In this document: positions 52,096 to 60,831 of the stretch, piece after piece
Numbering within the stretch: position 1 is the first letter of the stretch
Layout of the letters: every line of letters starts with the position of its first letter
From: Ruegeria atlantica
GTDB taxonomy: Bacteria > Pseudomonadota > Alphaproteobacteria > Rhodobacterales > Rhodobacteraceae
DNA: 64,000 nucleotides
Reading direction: 5' to 3'
Assembly (NCBI RefSeq): GCF_013032455.1
Contig: NZ_WQCF01000002.1
Location: 1 to 64,000, forward strand
Translations under genes and position numbers: made by a program
Notes under the pieces: generated by a model
The model's database searches: none
What the model was told of the DNA's origin: nothing
What the model saw: the letters and a program-made list of their open reading frames with translations, nothing else

Positions 52096-53496
52096 ATGAA
52101 ATACGAATCCCAAAAAATCGCCTACGCCTACTTTGCGGTGGCAATGGCCCTGTTTGCGATACAGGTGATCGGCGGCCTTCTGGCCGGTCTGATCTATGTA
52201 TTCCCGAACTTCCTGAGTGAGCTTCTGCCGTTCAATATCGTGCGGATGCTGCACACCAACTCATTGATCGTCTGGCTGATCCTGGGCTTTTTCGGTGCGG
52301 CTTACTTCCTGATCCCAGAAGAATCTGAACGTGAGATCCATTCGCCCAAGCTGGCCTATCTGCAGCTGATCATCCTTGTGGTCGGTACGCTGGGCGTGGT
52401 TGTGACCTATGTCTTCAACCTGTTCGAAGGCAACTGGCTACTGGGTAAAGAGGGGCGCGAGTTCCTTGAGCAGCCAAAATGGGTCAAGGCGGGCATCGTC
52501 GTGGCCGCGCTGATCTTCCTTTACAACGTGTCGATGACTGTTCTGAAGGGCAAGAAGACCGCTATCACCAACATCCTTCTGTTGGGTCTGTGGGGTCTGG
52601 CGCTGCTGTTCCTGTTTGCCTTCTACAATCCGGGCAACCTGGCCCTGGACAAACAATACTGGTGGTATGTTGTCCACCTGTGGGTTGAAGGCGTGTGGGA
52701 ACTGATCATGGCCTCGATCCTGGCCTACCTGATGCTGAAGCTGACCGGTGTTGACCGTGAAATCGTCGAAAAATGGCTTTATGTCATCGTCGCAGCCGCG
52801 CTGTTCTCGGGCATCCTTGGCACGGGTCACCACTACTACTGGATCGGTACGCCTGCGTACTGGCAGTGGATCGGTTCGATCTTCTCGAGCCTCGAGGTAA
52901 TCCCGTTCTTCGCAATGATGGCCTTTGCCTTCGTCATGGTTTGGAAGGGCCGTCGTGACCACCCCAACAAGGCTGCGCTGCTGTGGTCGCTGGGCTGTGC
53001 CACGCTTGCCTTCTTCGGTGCCGGTGTATGGGGCTTCCTGCACACGCTGCACGGGGTGAACTACTATACCCACGGTACCCAGATCACTGCGGCCCACGGC
53101 CACCTGGCCTTCTACGGTGCCTATGTCTGTCTCAACCTGGCGATCTTCAGCTACGCGATGCCGATCCTGAAGAACCGTGATCCGTACAACCAAGTGCTGA
53201 ACATGGGTTCGTTCTGGCTGATGACCAGCGGTATGGTCTTCATGACCTTCGTGCTGACCTTCGGCGGTACCGTGCAGACACACATGCAACGTGTGGTCGG
53301 AGACTACTTCATGGACGTACAAGACCAGATCGCGATCTTCTACTGGATGCGTCTTGGTTCGGGTATCGTCGTTGTCCTCGGCGCGCTGCTGTTCATCTAC
53401 TCGATCTGGGTGCCCCGGAAAGAGATGGTTGAACCCGGCCCGATCGAACGCGACCGGCTGGAAAACGATCCTGACCACGTCGCAGCGGAGTCATGA
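52096..53496 (+). CDS. norB: NorB, catalytic subunit of cytochrome-c-dependent NO reductase
   Basis: NorB couples two NO into N2O. The 466-residue protein has twelve helices of the heme-copper oxidase superfamily. Six metal-binding His are plausible in RMLHTNSLIVWLIL, VVHLWVEGVWELIMASILAY, GTGHHYYWIGTPAYW, LHTLHGVNYYTHGTQITAAH and GHLAFYGAYV. The glutamates in VEGVWE are the characteristic NOR replacements near the FeB site. The last 8 bases overlap norQ (ATGA). No quinol-oxidising N-terminal extension, so it is cNOR and not qNOR. Confidence 0.97.
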   Translation: MKYESQKIAYAYFAVAMALFAIQVIGGLLAGLIYVFPNFLSELLPFNIVRMLHTNSLIVWLILGFFGAAYFLIPEESEREIHSPKLAYLQLIILVVGTLGVVVTYVFNLFEGNWLLGKEGREFLEQPKWVKAGIVVAALIFLYNVSMTVLKGKKTAITNILLLGLWGLALLFLFAFYNPGNLALDKQYWWYVVHLWVEGVWELIMASILAYLMLKLTGVDREIVEKWLYVIVAAALFSGILGTGHHYYWIGTPAYWQWIGSIFSSLEVIPFFAMMAFAFVMVWKGRRDHPNKAALLWSLGCATLAFFGAGVWGFLHTLHGVNYYTHGTQITAAHGHLAFYGAYVCLNLAIFSYAMPILKNRDPYNQVLNMGSFWLMTSGMVFMTFVLTFGGTVQTHMQRVVGDYFMDVQDQIAIFYWMRLGSGIVVVLGALLFIYSIWVPRKEMVEPGPIERDRLENDPDHVAAES

Positions 53497-54308
53497 AGAT
53501 GGACGGCTCAAGAAACATGGGAATGGGGGCGGCAAACGCCCCCTTCTACCTCGCCCAAGGTGATGAATGCGATGTGTTCACTGCCGCCTACAATAATGAC
53601 TTGCCGGTTCTGCTGAAAGGTCCGACAGGCTGCGGCAAAACCCGCTTTGTGGCCCATATGGCCGCCCGCCTTGGCCGCCCGCTTTATACGGTCGCCTGCC
53701 ATGACGACTTGGCAGCCGCAGACCTGATCGGTCGCTATCTTCTGAAGGGTGGAGAAACCGTCTGGGTCGATGGCCCCCTGACCCGGGCGGTGCGTGAAGG
53801 CGCGATCTGCTATCTCGACGAGGTTGTCGAGGCCCGCAAAGACGTCACCGTCGTGTTGCACCCCCTGACCGACGACCGACGTATCCTGCCGATCGACCGC
53901 ACCGGCGAAGAGCTTGAGGCCGCACCCGGTTTCATGCTGGTCGCTTCGTATAACCCAGGATACCAAAATATCCTGAAAACCCTGAAACCCTCGACCCGGC
54001 AACGGTTTATCTCGCTGGAATTCGACTTCCCGTCGCCCGAGATGGAGGCCGAAGTTGTAGCCCAGGAAAGCGGGCTGGCGCTGGAGCGCTGCAAGCCGCT
54101 GATCCGGTTGGCGAACAAGCTGCGCGGGCTCAAGGGTCAGGACCTAGAGGAAGGCGTTTCCACCCGTCTGGTCGTTTATGCCGCGACGCTGATCGCACAG
54201 GGCATGTCGACCGACCGCGCCATCCTTGCCGCAATGATCGAACCTCTGACTGATGACGAGGATATCAAACGCGGGCTCCTCGATCTTGTCACGGCTGTCT
54301 TTGGGTGA
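53493..54308 (+). CDS. norQ: NorQ, AAA+ ATPase for NO reductase activation
   Basis: A 271-residue MoxR-type AAA+ ATPase: Walker A (VLLKGPTGCGKTRFVAHMAA), Walker B (GAICYLDEVVEARKDVTVVL), sensor/arginine finger region (FMLVASYNPGYQNILKTLKP, STRQRFISLEFDFPS). With NorD it inserts non-heme iron into NorB. The ATG overlaps the norB stop; a second Met codon lies 6 bases downstream. Close to 260-270 residues, normal for the family. Confidence 0.94.
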   Translation: MKMDGSRNMGMGAANAPFYLAQGDECDVFTAAYNNDLPVLLKGPTGCGKTRFVAHMAARLGRPLYTVACHDDLAAADLIGRYLLKGGETVWVDGPLTRAVREGAICYLDEVVEARKDVTVVLHPLTDDRRILPIDRTGEELEAAPGFMLVASYNPGYQNILKTLKPSTRQRFISLEFDFPSPEMEAEVVAQESGLALERCKPLIRLANKLRGLKGQDLEEGVSTRLVVYAATLIAQGMSTDRAILAAMIEPLTDDEDIKRGLLDLVTAVFG

Positions 54309-54317
54309 GGCCGGCCG

Positions 54318-56240
54318 ATGGTCAAGATCGATTTCGAGCCATGGGAACCCGAAGAAACGATCGGGAAACTGTGGCACACCCTTGCCAGCCGCCTCGATGC
54401 ACCTGAGGTGCATGTTGGAGCCGCGGTCGACCTCTCTGAGGTCGCGGGGCGGTTGGCTGTCCTCTTCCGAGGGCTTGGGGGTAGTCCGGGCGTCGAATTG
54501 CGCCCGGTCTCACCCGAGGTTTCACGACACCGGCTAAGTTGGCGCCGCAAGCTGGCGACCGAAGCCGAGCTGATGCCGCGTGCCTCGTTCGATGGCGAAG
54601 TTCTGCGCCTGCCGGACCGGTTGGCCGTTTTCCCCGCGCGCGAAGCAAACGGCGCGCTCTATGTCTGGTTGGCGGCCGCAGCGGCCCATGCCGGTACCCG
54701 AATTGATGAAGACGATCCGCTGCGTGCCGACCTGCGCGCGCTGATCGCGGCGCAGAGCATGGTCGAGGCGACATTGGACGATGCCTCTGGCCTGCGCCCG
54801 CTTTATACCGAGCTTTGTAAAGGGGTTCTCCATCACCGCGACATTTCCGGCCTTCCGCCGGTTGAAGCTACCGTTGAAGAGCTGGTTCGTCACATGCTGG
54901 GCGACCCCGCGCCCCTGCCCCCGAAGGCCGAGCAGCTTTTGGCTCTGGGCGATGACCTGACCGCCCCGCGTGGGTATCAGCATTTCCGGCCTGTCCCACT
55001 GTGGCCAGAGCTGCGCCCGGTTGGGTTTTCGGAACATAACGAGGTAGAGAACCCTGAAACCGAAGGTCCACCTGAAGAATCCAGTGAGAAAACCCACCGC
55101 GCGCGCCGCCGCAAATCGGATCAGGCCAACCGCAGCGACAGTTTTATTCTGCATAAGTTTGAGGCCATTCTCAGCTGGGCCGAGTTCCTGAACATCAATC
55201 GTCGCATCGACGACGATGATCCTGACAATGCAAAGAAAGCCGCCGATGATCAGGAAGAAATCGGCCTGGGCCAGATTTCCAAGGCGCCGCCGACCAAGTT
55301 GAAACTGCATCTGGATCTTGCACCCGAGGACGTGAACCGTGAACGCCTTTCCGGCCGTATCCTCTATCCTGAATGGGATGTGCGGACCGGTCAGTATCTG
55401 CCGGACCACGTCAATGTCCTGTTGTCGGATGCCGATATCCGCGAAGATGCCGCCGAGTTTGGCAAGGACCCCGCTACCGCCCGCCGCATCCGCTCTGTGA
55501 AACGCCAGTTCGAGGCCCTGCGCCCCGGTCGGGTGATGACGCGCGGTCATCTGGACGGAGATCAGTTGGATATTGAGGCCGCTGTGCGGGCGCAGGTGGA
55601 CCGCTGCGCCAATGGCGAAGGTACCGAACGCATATGGATGCAATCCCGCCCAGAGGCCCGTGATCTGGCCGTGTCGATCCTGCTGGACGTCAGCCGCTCG
55701 ACCGAAAGTGCCGTCACCGGCCGCGCCGTGATCGACATCGAACGCGAGGCGCTCGCCGCGCTTGCCTGGGGCCTGAATGCCTGCGGCGACGATTTCGCCA
55801 TCCACGCCTTCAGTTCGCTGAAACGACAGCGAGTCTACGTGCAGCGCTGCAAGCGGTTCGATGAACCGATGGGCTCTCTGGTCGAACAGCGCATCGCCTC
55901 GTTGCGGCCCGGACACTATACTCGGCTGGGGGCAGCGATCCGCCATTGCTCGGCCGATCTGGCAGAGCAGTCGCGCAAACGCCGTTTGCTTTTGGTGATC
56001 ACCGACGGCAAACCCAACGACCTGGATCACTACGAAGGCCGCCACGGTATTGAGGACACCTGCATGGCTGTCCGCGAGGCGCGCCGGGGCGGGCAGTCGG
56101 TCTTTGGCGTCACAATCGACAAAACCGGCAAAAGCTGGTTCCCGCGCATGTTCGGGCAGGGCGGTTTTGCTGTCATACCAGACCCGCACCGTCTGACCAT
56201 GGCCCTGCCGCAGATTTATCGTCAACTGGTTGGCGCATGA
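54318..56240 (+). CDS. norD: NorD, VWA-domain activation partner of NorQ
   Basis: A 640-residue protein whose C-terminal domain is a von Willebrand factor A fold with MIDAS motif DVSRSTES (AVSILLDVSRSTESAVTGRA) and a metal-site Asp in LLLVITDGKPNDLDHYEG. The middle is acidic and charged (EGPPEESSEKTHRARRRKSD; RRIDDDDPDNAKKAADDQEE), likely a flexible linker. NorD recruits NorQ to NorB for iron insertion. It starts 9 bases after norQ and its stop overlaps norE by ATGA. Confidence 0.94.
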   Translation: MVKIDFEPWEPEETIGKLWHTLASRLDAPEVHVGAAVDLSEVAGRLAVLFRGLGGSPGVELRPVSPEVSRHRLSWRRKLATEAELMPRASFDGEVLRLPDRLAVFPAREANGALYVWLAAAAAHAGTRIDEDDPLRADLRALIAAQSMVEATLDDASGLRPLYTELCKGVLHHRDISGLPPVEATVEELVRHMLGDPAPLPPKAEQLLALGDDLTAPRGYQHFRPVPLWPELRPVGFSEHNEVENPETEGPPEESSEKTHRARRRKSDQANRSDSFILHKFEAILSWAEFLNINRRIDDDDPDNAKKAADDQEEIGLGQISKAPPTKLKLHLDLAPEDVNRERLSGRILYPEWDVRTGQYLPDHVNVLLSDADIREDAAEFGKDPATARRIRSVKRQFEALRPGRVMTRGHLDGDQLDIEAAVRAQVDRCANGEGTERIWMQSRPEARDLAVSILLDVSRSTESAVTGRAVIDIEREALAALAWGLNACGDDFAIHAFSSLKRQRVYVQRCKRFDEPMGSLVEQRIASLRPGHYTRLGAAIRHCSADLAEQSRKRRLLLVITDGKPNDLDHYEGRHGIEDTCMAVREARRGGQSVFGVTIDKTGKSWFPRMFGQGGFAVIPDPHRLTMALPQIYRQLVGA

Positions 56241-56785
56241 GCGATGCGTCTCTGATCGACGAGCTTCCGGGCGAGTTGCTTATGTGGGTGCTGATCATCT
56301 CGGAACTGCTGGTATTCGGTGCCGGGATGGTTGCCTTCATGGGGGTGCGCCTGACTGACCCGGCAGGCTTTGCCGAGGCGCAGTCGCACCTGCACCGCAC
56401 CGGTGCTGCATTCAATACGGCTGTTCTGGTCACCTCGGGCTATCTGGCCGCGCAGGCGTTGCAATGGCGTCAGGTGGCGCGTCGCGGTGTGGCCCGTCTG
56501 GCGCTGATCGGGGCGGCCTTTCTGGGTGTGGTGTTTCTGGTCATCAAGGGCGTGGAATATGCGGATAAGGCAGCGCAGGGTATCAGTTATGAAAGCCACC
56601 CTTTCTTTTTGTTCTATTACTTGCTGACTGGCTTTCACGCGGCTCATGTGCTGGCCGGGGTGGGTATCCTGCTGCTGGTCACCTGGCGAGATGATCCCCG
56701 CAACATAGAGGCGGGCGCGCAGTTCTGGCACATGGTTGATCTGGTTTGGATCATGCTGTTTCCAGTGGTTTACCTGTTGGGATGA
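56237..56785 (+). CDS. norE: NorE, cytochrome oxidase subunit III-like membrane protein
   Basis: A 182-residue protein with five helices and the COX3 fold: LLMWVLIISELLVFGAGMVA, FLGVVFLVIKGVEYADKAAQ (with the Glu of subunit III), YYLLTGFHAAHVLAGVGILL and FWHMVDLVWIMLFPVVYLLG. NorE is an accessory protein that supports NO-reductase activity but is not part of the catalytic core. Overlaps norD by ATGA and norF by ATGA. Confidence 0.92.
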   Translation: MSDASLIDELPGELLMWVLIISELLVFGAGMVAFMGVRLTDPAGFAEAQSHLHRTGAAFNTAVLVTSGYLAAQALQWRQVARRGVARLALIGAAFLGVVFLVIKGVEYADKAAQGISYESHPFFLFYYLLTGFHAAHVLAGVGILLLVTWRDDPRNIEAGAQFWHMVDLVWIMLFPVVYLLG

Positions 56786-57039
56786 ACGCTATGGTCAACA
56801 ATCCATTGATAAAGGCCTGGTTTGCCCTTCTGGGGCTTAGCCTAGGGTCGGCGTTGTTGACTATGACACCTGTGCCTCCTGCTGTCATGGGCGGGGGTAT
56901 TCTGCTGCTGGCGCTGATCAAAGGGCGGATAATTCTTGCCCGGTATCTAGAGCTTGCCCACAGTCCGGCCTGGCTGCGAGGGTTTACAATAGTTCTCACC
57001 GGTTTCGCTGTGCTGATCTTTGGCCTTTACTCGATCTGA
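56782..57039 (+). CDS. norF: NorF-type small membrane protein
   Basis: From the ATG at 56782, overlapping the norE stop, the product has 85 residues and two or three helices (AWFALLGLSLGSALLTMTPV, GGGILLLALIKGRIILARYL, GFTIVLTGFAVLIFGLYSI). In Paracoccus NorF is a similar small accessory protein encoded directly after norE. It is the last gene of norCBQDEF. Confidence 0.82.
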   Translation: MNAMVNNPLIKAWFALLGLSLGSALLTMTPVPPAVMGGGILLLALIKGRIILARYLELAHSPAWLRGFTIVLTGFAVLIFGLYSI

Positions 57040-57068
57040 AAAAGAAAAAGCCGCCCAAATTGGGCGGC
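57040..57068 (-). terminator. Rho-independent terminator for hemA, between the convergent norF and hemA genes
   Basis: The palindromic stem GCCGCCCAA/TTGGGCGGC spans 57050-57068, with only a single base or two as loop. On the minus strand it is followed by TTTTTCTTTTT (57039-57049), so it ends hemA transcription from the right; on the plus strand it could also slow norF transcripts. Confidence 0.8.
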
Positions 57069-57096
57069 AGTTAGCCAAGCTAAGGAGCGCTTTGAA

Positions 57097-58320
57097 TTAC
57101 TGGGCGGCCATAGGCATCCGGGCGATCTGACAGCGTTGCCAGAGGGTCGACAGCGCACCGACCAAATGATCGATATCCTCATCCGTGTGCACCGGAGATG
57201 GCGTGATCCGCAGACGTTCGGTCCCTTTTGGAACGGTGGGGTAGTTGATCGGCTGGATATAGATGCCGAACTCTTCCAACAGCGTGTCCGAAATGAATTT
57301 GCATTTCACTGGGTCGCCCACCATCACCGGGATGATGTGGCTGGGGTTGGGCAGATGCGGGATGCCTTCTGCGTCCAGTCTTGCGCGGACTTGTGCCACG
57401 CGGGCCTTTTGCTGATCGCGTTCGATGTTCGACTGTTTCAGATGTCGGATCGATGCAGCAGCACCAGCCGCCGTCGACGGGGGCAGGGCAGTTGTAAAGA
57501 TGAACCCGCTGGCAAAGCTGCGGACGAAATCACACAGTGCTGCCGAGGCGGCGATGTATCCACCGACCACACCAAAGGCTTTGCCCAATGTGCCCTCGAT
57601 CACGGTGAGGCGATCCATCAACCCTTCGCGTTCGGCAATACCACCGCCGCGAGGGCCATAGAGGCCAACGGCGTGGACCTCATCCAGATAGGTCATCGCA
57701 CCGTATTTATCGGCGAGGTCGCAGATCTCCTTGATCGGCGCGATATCCCCGTCCATCGAATAAACCGATTCAAAGGCGATCATCTTCGGTGCTTCGGGAT
57801 CGGCAGCGGCCAGTTTCGCCTCTAGATCTTCCAGATCGTTATGCTTCCAGATCACTTTTTGCGCGCGGGAATGGCGGATGCCTTCGATCATCGAGGCATG
57901 GTTCAGCGCGTCTGAAAACACGATCAGGCCGGGGATTTTTGCAGCGAGAGTGCCGAGAGCTGCCCAGTTTGAAACATATCCAGAAGTGAAAAGAAGCGCG
58001 GCCTCTTTTTCGTGCAGATCGGCCAGTTCGGCCTCAAGCAGCACGTGATCGTGAGTGGTGCCTGATATGTTCCGGGTGCCCCCGGCGCCCGCGCCGCAAC
58101 GGTCCAGCGCGTCATGCATGGCCCCGATTACCGAAGGGTGCTGGCCCATTCCCAAATAGTCGTTCGAACACCAGATCCGTACATCTCGCTGCACCTGCCC
58201 GTCGGTTTGGCGGGCGTTCGGAAAGGAACCGCAGCGGCGTTGCAGGTCGATAAAAACACGATAGTTTCCTTCGTCCCGCAGGTCGTCCAGGCTTTGGGTG
58301 AAAAATCGCTCGTAGTCCAT
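57097..58320 (-). CDS. hemA: 5-Aminolevulinate synthase
   Basis: HemA condenses glycine with succinyl-CoA, the first step of the Shemin-type heme pathway of alphaproteobacteria. The 407-residue PLP enzyme begins [20 protein letters not shown], with [76 protein letters not shown] and Schiff-base Lys in [19 protein letters not shown]. Intact in all motifs. Its start lies 63 bases from a Crp/Fnr-type palindrome that it shares with the regulator gene, which would link heme supply to denitrification. The C terminus ends in the terminator above. Confidence 0.97.
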   Translation of the reverse strand: MDYERFFTQSLDDLRDEGNYRVFIDLQRRCGSFPNARQTDGQVQRDVRIWCSNDYLGMGQHPSVIGAMHDALDRCGAGAGGTRNISGTTHDHVLLEAELADLHEKEAALLFTSGYVSNWAALGTLAAKIPGLIVFSDALNHASMIEGIRHSRAQKVIWKHNDLEDLEAKLAAADPEAPKMIAFESVYSMDGDIAPIKEICDLADKYGAMTYLDEVHAVGLYGPRGGGIAEREGLMDRLTVIEGTLGKAFGVVGGYIAASAALCDFVRSFASGFIFTTALPPSTAAGAAASIRHLKQSNIERDQQKARVAQVRARLDAEGIPHLPNPSHIIPVMVGDPVKCKFISDTLLEEFGIYIQPINYPTVPKGTERLRITPSPVHTDEDIDHLVGALSTLWQRCQIARMPMAAQ

Positions 58321-58382
58321 CTTTCTGGCTCCCCGGCTTACTGGCTATGGAGCGAAACTAGGCGCATGACCACCGAGGCTAC

Positions 58383-58396
58383 ATGACAATTGTCAA
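58383..58396. promoter_or_regulatory. NnrR/FNR-type site between hemA and nnrR
   Basis: ATGACAATTGTCAA, whose reverse is TTGAC-AATT-GTCAT; the core TGACAATTGTCA is a perfect 12-bp palindrome. It lies 63 bases from the hemA start and 105 bases from the regulator start, so it could act in either direction. Confidence 0.7.
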
Positions 58397-58500
58397 GTTG
58401 ACGGCGGAAAAGACTGGTGCGTTGATCACAGCTTTGGCATAGCCTGTGCTCGAAGGATGTACCGGTCAGACGATCGACTAGGGAAAAAAGGGGAACCTTC

Positions 58501-59193
58501 TTGGCGCACGAAGCACAAAAGGCGATTGCGCGGCAGTCTCTCTTGCTCAAGAGCTTGCCGGAGCAGCATATCGATACGCTGTTAAGTCACGCAATTTGGC
58601 GCAGCTATGATCGCGGCGAGACGATATTCCTGCAGGAAGAAAAGGCAAAAGCCGTTCATGTGGTGCTGGCGGGGTGGGTCAAACTGTTTCGTATGTCCCC
58701 CACCGGGGCCGAAGCAGTGGTGAGTGTCTTTACCCGTGGCGAAAGCTTTGGTGAGGCAGTCGCACTGCGGAACGTCCCATACCCGGTTTCCGCCGAGGCG
58801 GTTTCCGCCTGCGAGGTGATGCACATACCCAGCCCGGTACTGCTGTCTTTGATGAAGGAAGACCCCGAGATCGGCGTGTCGATTCTGGCTGCGACCTTCA
58901 CTCATCTCCATGCGCTGGTGGCACAATTGGAGCAGCTCAAGGCCCAGACGGGTGCGCAGCGTGTGGCCGAGTTTCTGCTCAATCTGTGTGATGCAGAGAT
59001 CGATGGCTGCGATGTCGAACTGCCCTATGACAAGATGCTGATCGCAGGCCGCCTTGGGATGAAGCCTGAAAGCCTCAGTCGGGCATTCTCACGTCTGAAG
59101 ACGGTCGGCGTAAAGATCAATCGCAACCACGCGGTGATTGCCGATATTGAACGTCTGCGGGACTACGCCGAAAGCGATCCCTCAGAGAAGTGA
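58501..59193 (+). CDS. nnrR: Crp/Fnr-family regulator, NnrR/Dnr type
   Basis: The product has 230 residues; the start is a TTG at 58501 with AGGGGAACC before it. The effector domain is a cyclic-nucleotide-type beta-roll (about 20-125) but lacks the Cys cluster of FNR, as in NO-sensing NnrR/Dnr proteins. The C-terminal helix-turn-helix is MLIAGRLGMKPESLSRAFSR, where the E-S-R of the recognition helix matches the TTGAC half-site. It lies at the edge of the cluster and diverges from hemA. NO (via heme) as effector is from family knowledge, not seen here. Confidence 0.87.
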   Translation: MAHEAQKAIARQSLLLKSLPEQHIDTLLSHAIWRSYDRGETIFLQEEKAKAVHVVLAGWVKLFRMSPTGAEAVVSVFTRGESFGEAVALRNVPYPVSAEAVSACEVMHIPSPVLLSLMKEDPEIGVSILAATFTHLHALVAQLEQLKAQTGAQRVAEFLLNLCDAEIDGCDVELPYDKMLIAGRLGMKPESLSRAFSRLKTVGVKINRNHAVIADIERLRDYAESDPSEK

Positions 59194-59345
59194 TCGCTTA
59201 GGCGTTGCAGCTATTTCCGAAATCCCAGCTAGTAGACACTTAGTAGGATGATCTTCGTGGGGCATACCTAGGTTCTTGCGCCCAATTGCATGCAAAGGTA
59301 GAAACCCTGTGCATGAATTATCCTTTTTCTAGAAATGAGATTTTA

Positions 59346-59789
59346 GTGAAAAGACTTTTTTCCACCGCTATTTTGATGTTGATGGCCCTTTTATTCGTTG
59401 CAGCCTGTGATGATGGCTCAAGCGAAGTGAAATCGGTCACGAAAGCGCAGTATTCGGGCAATTTTAATGCCATAAGTGGCAAGCTTTCTGACGGCAGTAA
59501 GTTTGAAGGTGTGGCTTGGTGGGTGTCGGGGGCCTACAGGGGTAAGTTTTGCCTGCAAACCACAGAAGCCGTTTGTTCTGGCACATTCTCGGCCAGGGCG
59601 TCTCGAGTTATCGCTGGTCAGTTCGAATGCTCAGATATGACAACCGGTTCGTATCGTTCGGAACGAATTGAAAAAGGGGCGCATCTGCATCCAATAAAAG
59701 CGACAGGCATCTTGTCTGACGGTCGGACCAGTGTTGCTGAATTCGCGCCGCTGCAAGAAGGTGCGGGCGAAACGGTATGCTACCAGTAA
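59346..59789 (+). CDS. Small lipoprotein, unknown function
   Basis: GTG at 59346 (GAGA upstream) gives 147 residues beginning VKRLFSTAILMLMALLFVAA followed by CDDGSS: a lipoprotein signal with lipobox VAAC. The mature part has four further Cys (FCLQTTEAVCSGTF, QFECSDMTTG, VCYQ) and a repeated SDG motif (GKLSDGSKFEGVAWW, GILSDGRTSVAEFA), which suggests two related beta units. An ATG at 59313 is an alternative but lies outside the signal. No family recognised. It is the first gene right of the denitrification cluster. Confidence 0.72.
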   Translation: MKRLFSTAILMLMALLFVAACDDGSSEVKSVTKAQYSGNFNAISGKLSDGSKFEGVAWWVSGAYRGKFCLQTTEAVCSGTFSARASRVIAGQFECSDMTTGSYRSERIEKGAHLHPIKATGILSDGRTSVAEFAPLQEGAGETVCYQ

Positions 59790-59874
59790 TATCAGGTTTG
59801 GCACCGCAACGGGCTGGACTCAGAGGGCGCGAGGCAAAACCGGGAAACATTTCGAAGCGGGCTTTTCGTGGCTC

Positions 59875-59976
59875 TCAAAAGGCAGATATCAGTGCGTTTG
59901 CGGCTCCGACAAACCCCGCAACAGCCACTGAGCTCGCCAGTAGTATGCAGAAAACTTCCAGTACGCTAAGTTTCAT
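59875..59976 (-). CDS. Possible 33-residue membrane peptide
   Basis: ATG at 59976 preceded by GGGGG six bases upstream. The product is MKLSVLEVFCILLASSVAVA followed by GFVGAANALISAF, a single hydrophobic helix of the small membrane-protein kind. Nothing else supports it; the frame is short enough to be chance. Confidence 0.3.
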   Translation of the reverse strand: MKLSVLEVFCILLASSVAVAGFVGAANALISAF

Positions 59977-60831
59977 TTTGACCCCCATCAAAACGTTTGG
60001 TTGGGCTTAGGGCAAATTCGCCAAGCCGCAAAGAGGCCACAAGTTTACGCTGCGGAAACCTGCTGAGGGGGTGGCGCAAATTTGCCCAAGATAAAAGTTT
60101 GGATGACGCGAGGGGGCATTGGCGGCGGCACTCCAAGCTTGCACTGTAGCAGCATTGCATCACCAGAATCGCAGAATCCCGTATGACTAGAAAAGCCGCG
60201 GAACAGTGCGCTTTGCGGGCGAGGTGTGACAGCCCCGATCGCTTGTCATCCTGATAATTGCGGCTTCACGGATTGCTGGGTTCAACTTCACACCGTGCTT
60301 GCGACCACCAAGTCATAGATAGCTTCGCTTTATATCCACACTGTGCAGATAGTGGCAGAACCTAGGTCGGGGGTACTGGTGTTGGGCGCTCAAAATGGCG
60401 GTGCAATACGACAGGCGCATCCCTGGAAATTAATCTACTATCATTTTCTGGAATTGGATGGTGCTGCTGGAGAGAATTGAACTCAGGTGGTGGTATTGTA
60501 GTATGTTGATTTTATTAAACAAAAAATCTGACAGTGCAAGTCCTGTGTAGGTGTAGTGTGGAGGGGTTTATTCGGCCAGCCTCCTAAGGTGACCCGTGAG
60601 AGACCGGGATAGACCTTTGTTGATGTTGGGGCAGTTCAGCCTGACCTTCACGAGCCACAAGACATTTCAGGCAGGGCGTTCGGCTGCTTCGGGCAACCTC
60701 GGGTAAATGAAGGAGAGACTTAAGGTACCCTTCTGGTGGGCGTGAGGGGTGCCTTCTCAGTTCCAATTGGCGCTGCTGAGGTTTGATGGTAGGTGTTACA
60801 AGACGCAAAAAAACTGAACTGGAACAATCGC
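59977..60831. other. Intergenic stretch with decayed sequence
   Basis: About 850 bases without a credible intact gene. It contains an imperfect inverted repeat (GGGCAAATT at 60010-60018 and AATTTGCCC at 60079-60087), a tRNA/tmRNA 3'-end-like string at 60459-60484, and a decayed copy of the small gene at 62973 (60586-60665). Base use is more AT-rich than the denitrification cluster. Confidence 0.5.
60586..60665 (+). pseudogene. Decayed second copy of the small gene at 62973
   Basis: AAGGTGACCCGTGAG is identical at 60586-60600 and 63045-63059, and about 75 following bases still align, with TTGATGTTGG and CTGACSTTCACG shared. Here the frame meets a TAG after eight codons and shifts by one base farther on, so the protein cannot be made. 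The intact copy reads KVTREGPGEVFLDVGRYALT. Confidence 0.7.

Noticed and set aside
52438..53478. 346-codon frame antisense to norB
   Set aside because: Sense frame is norB with all metal ligands; antisense is a polar charged shadow.
54534..56225. Long open frame of 563 codons antisense to norD
   Set aside because: It is a shadow of high-GC codon use. The sense frame has the NorD VWA motifs and tight operon spacing; the antisense protein is His/Gln/Arg-rich with no domain.
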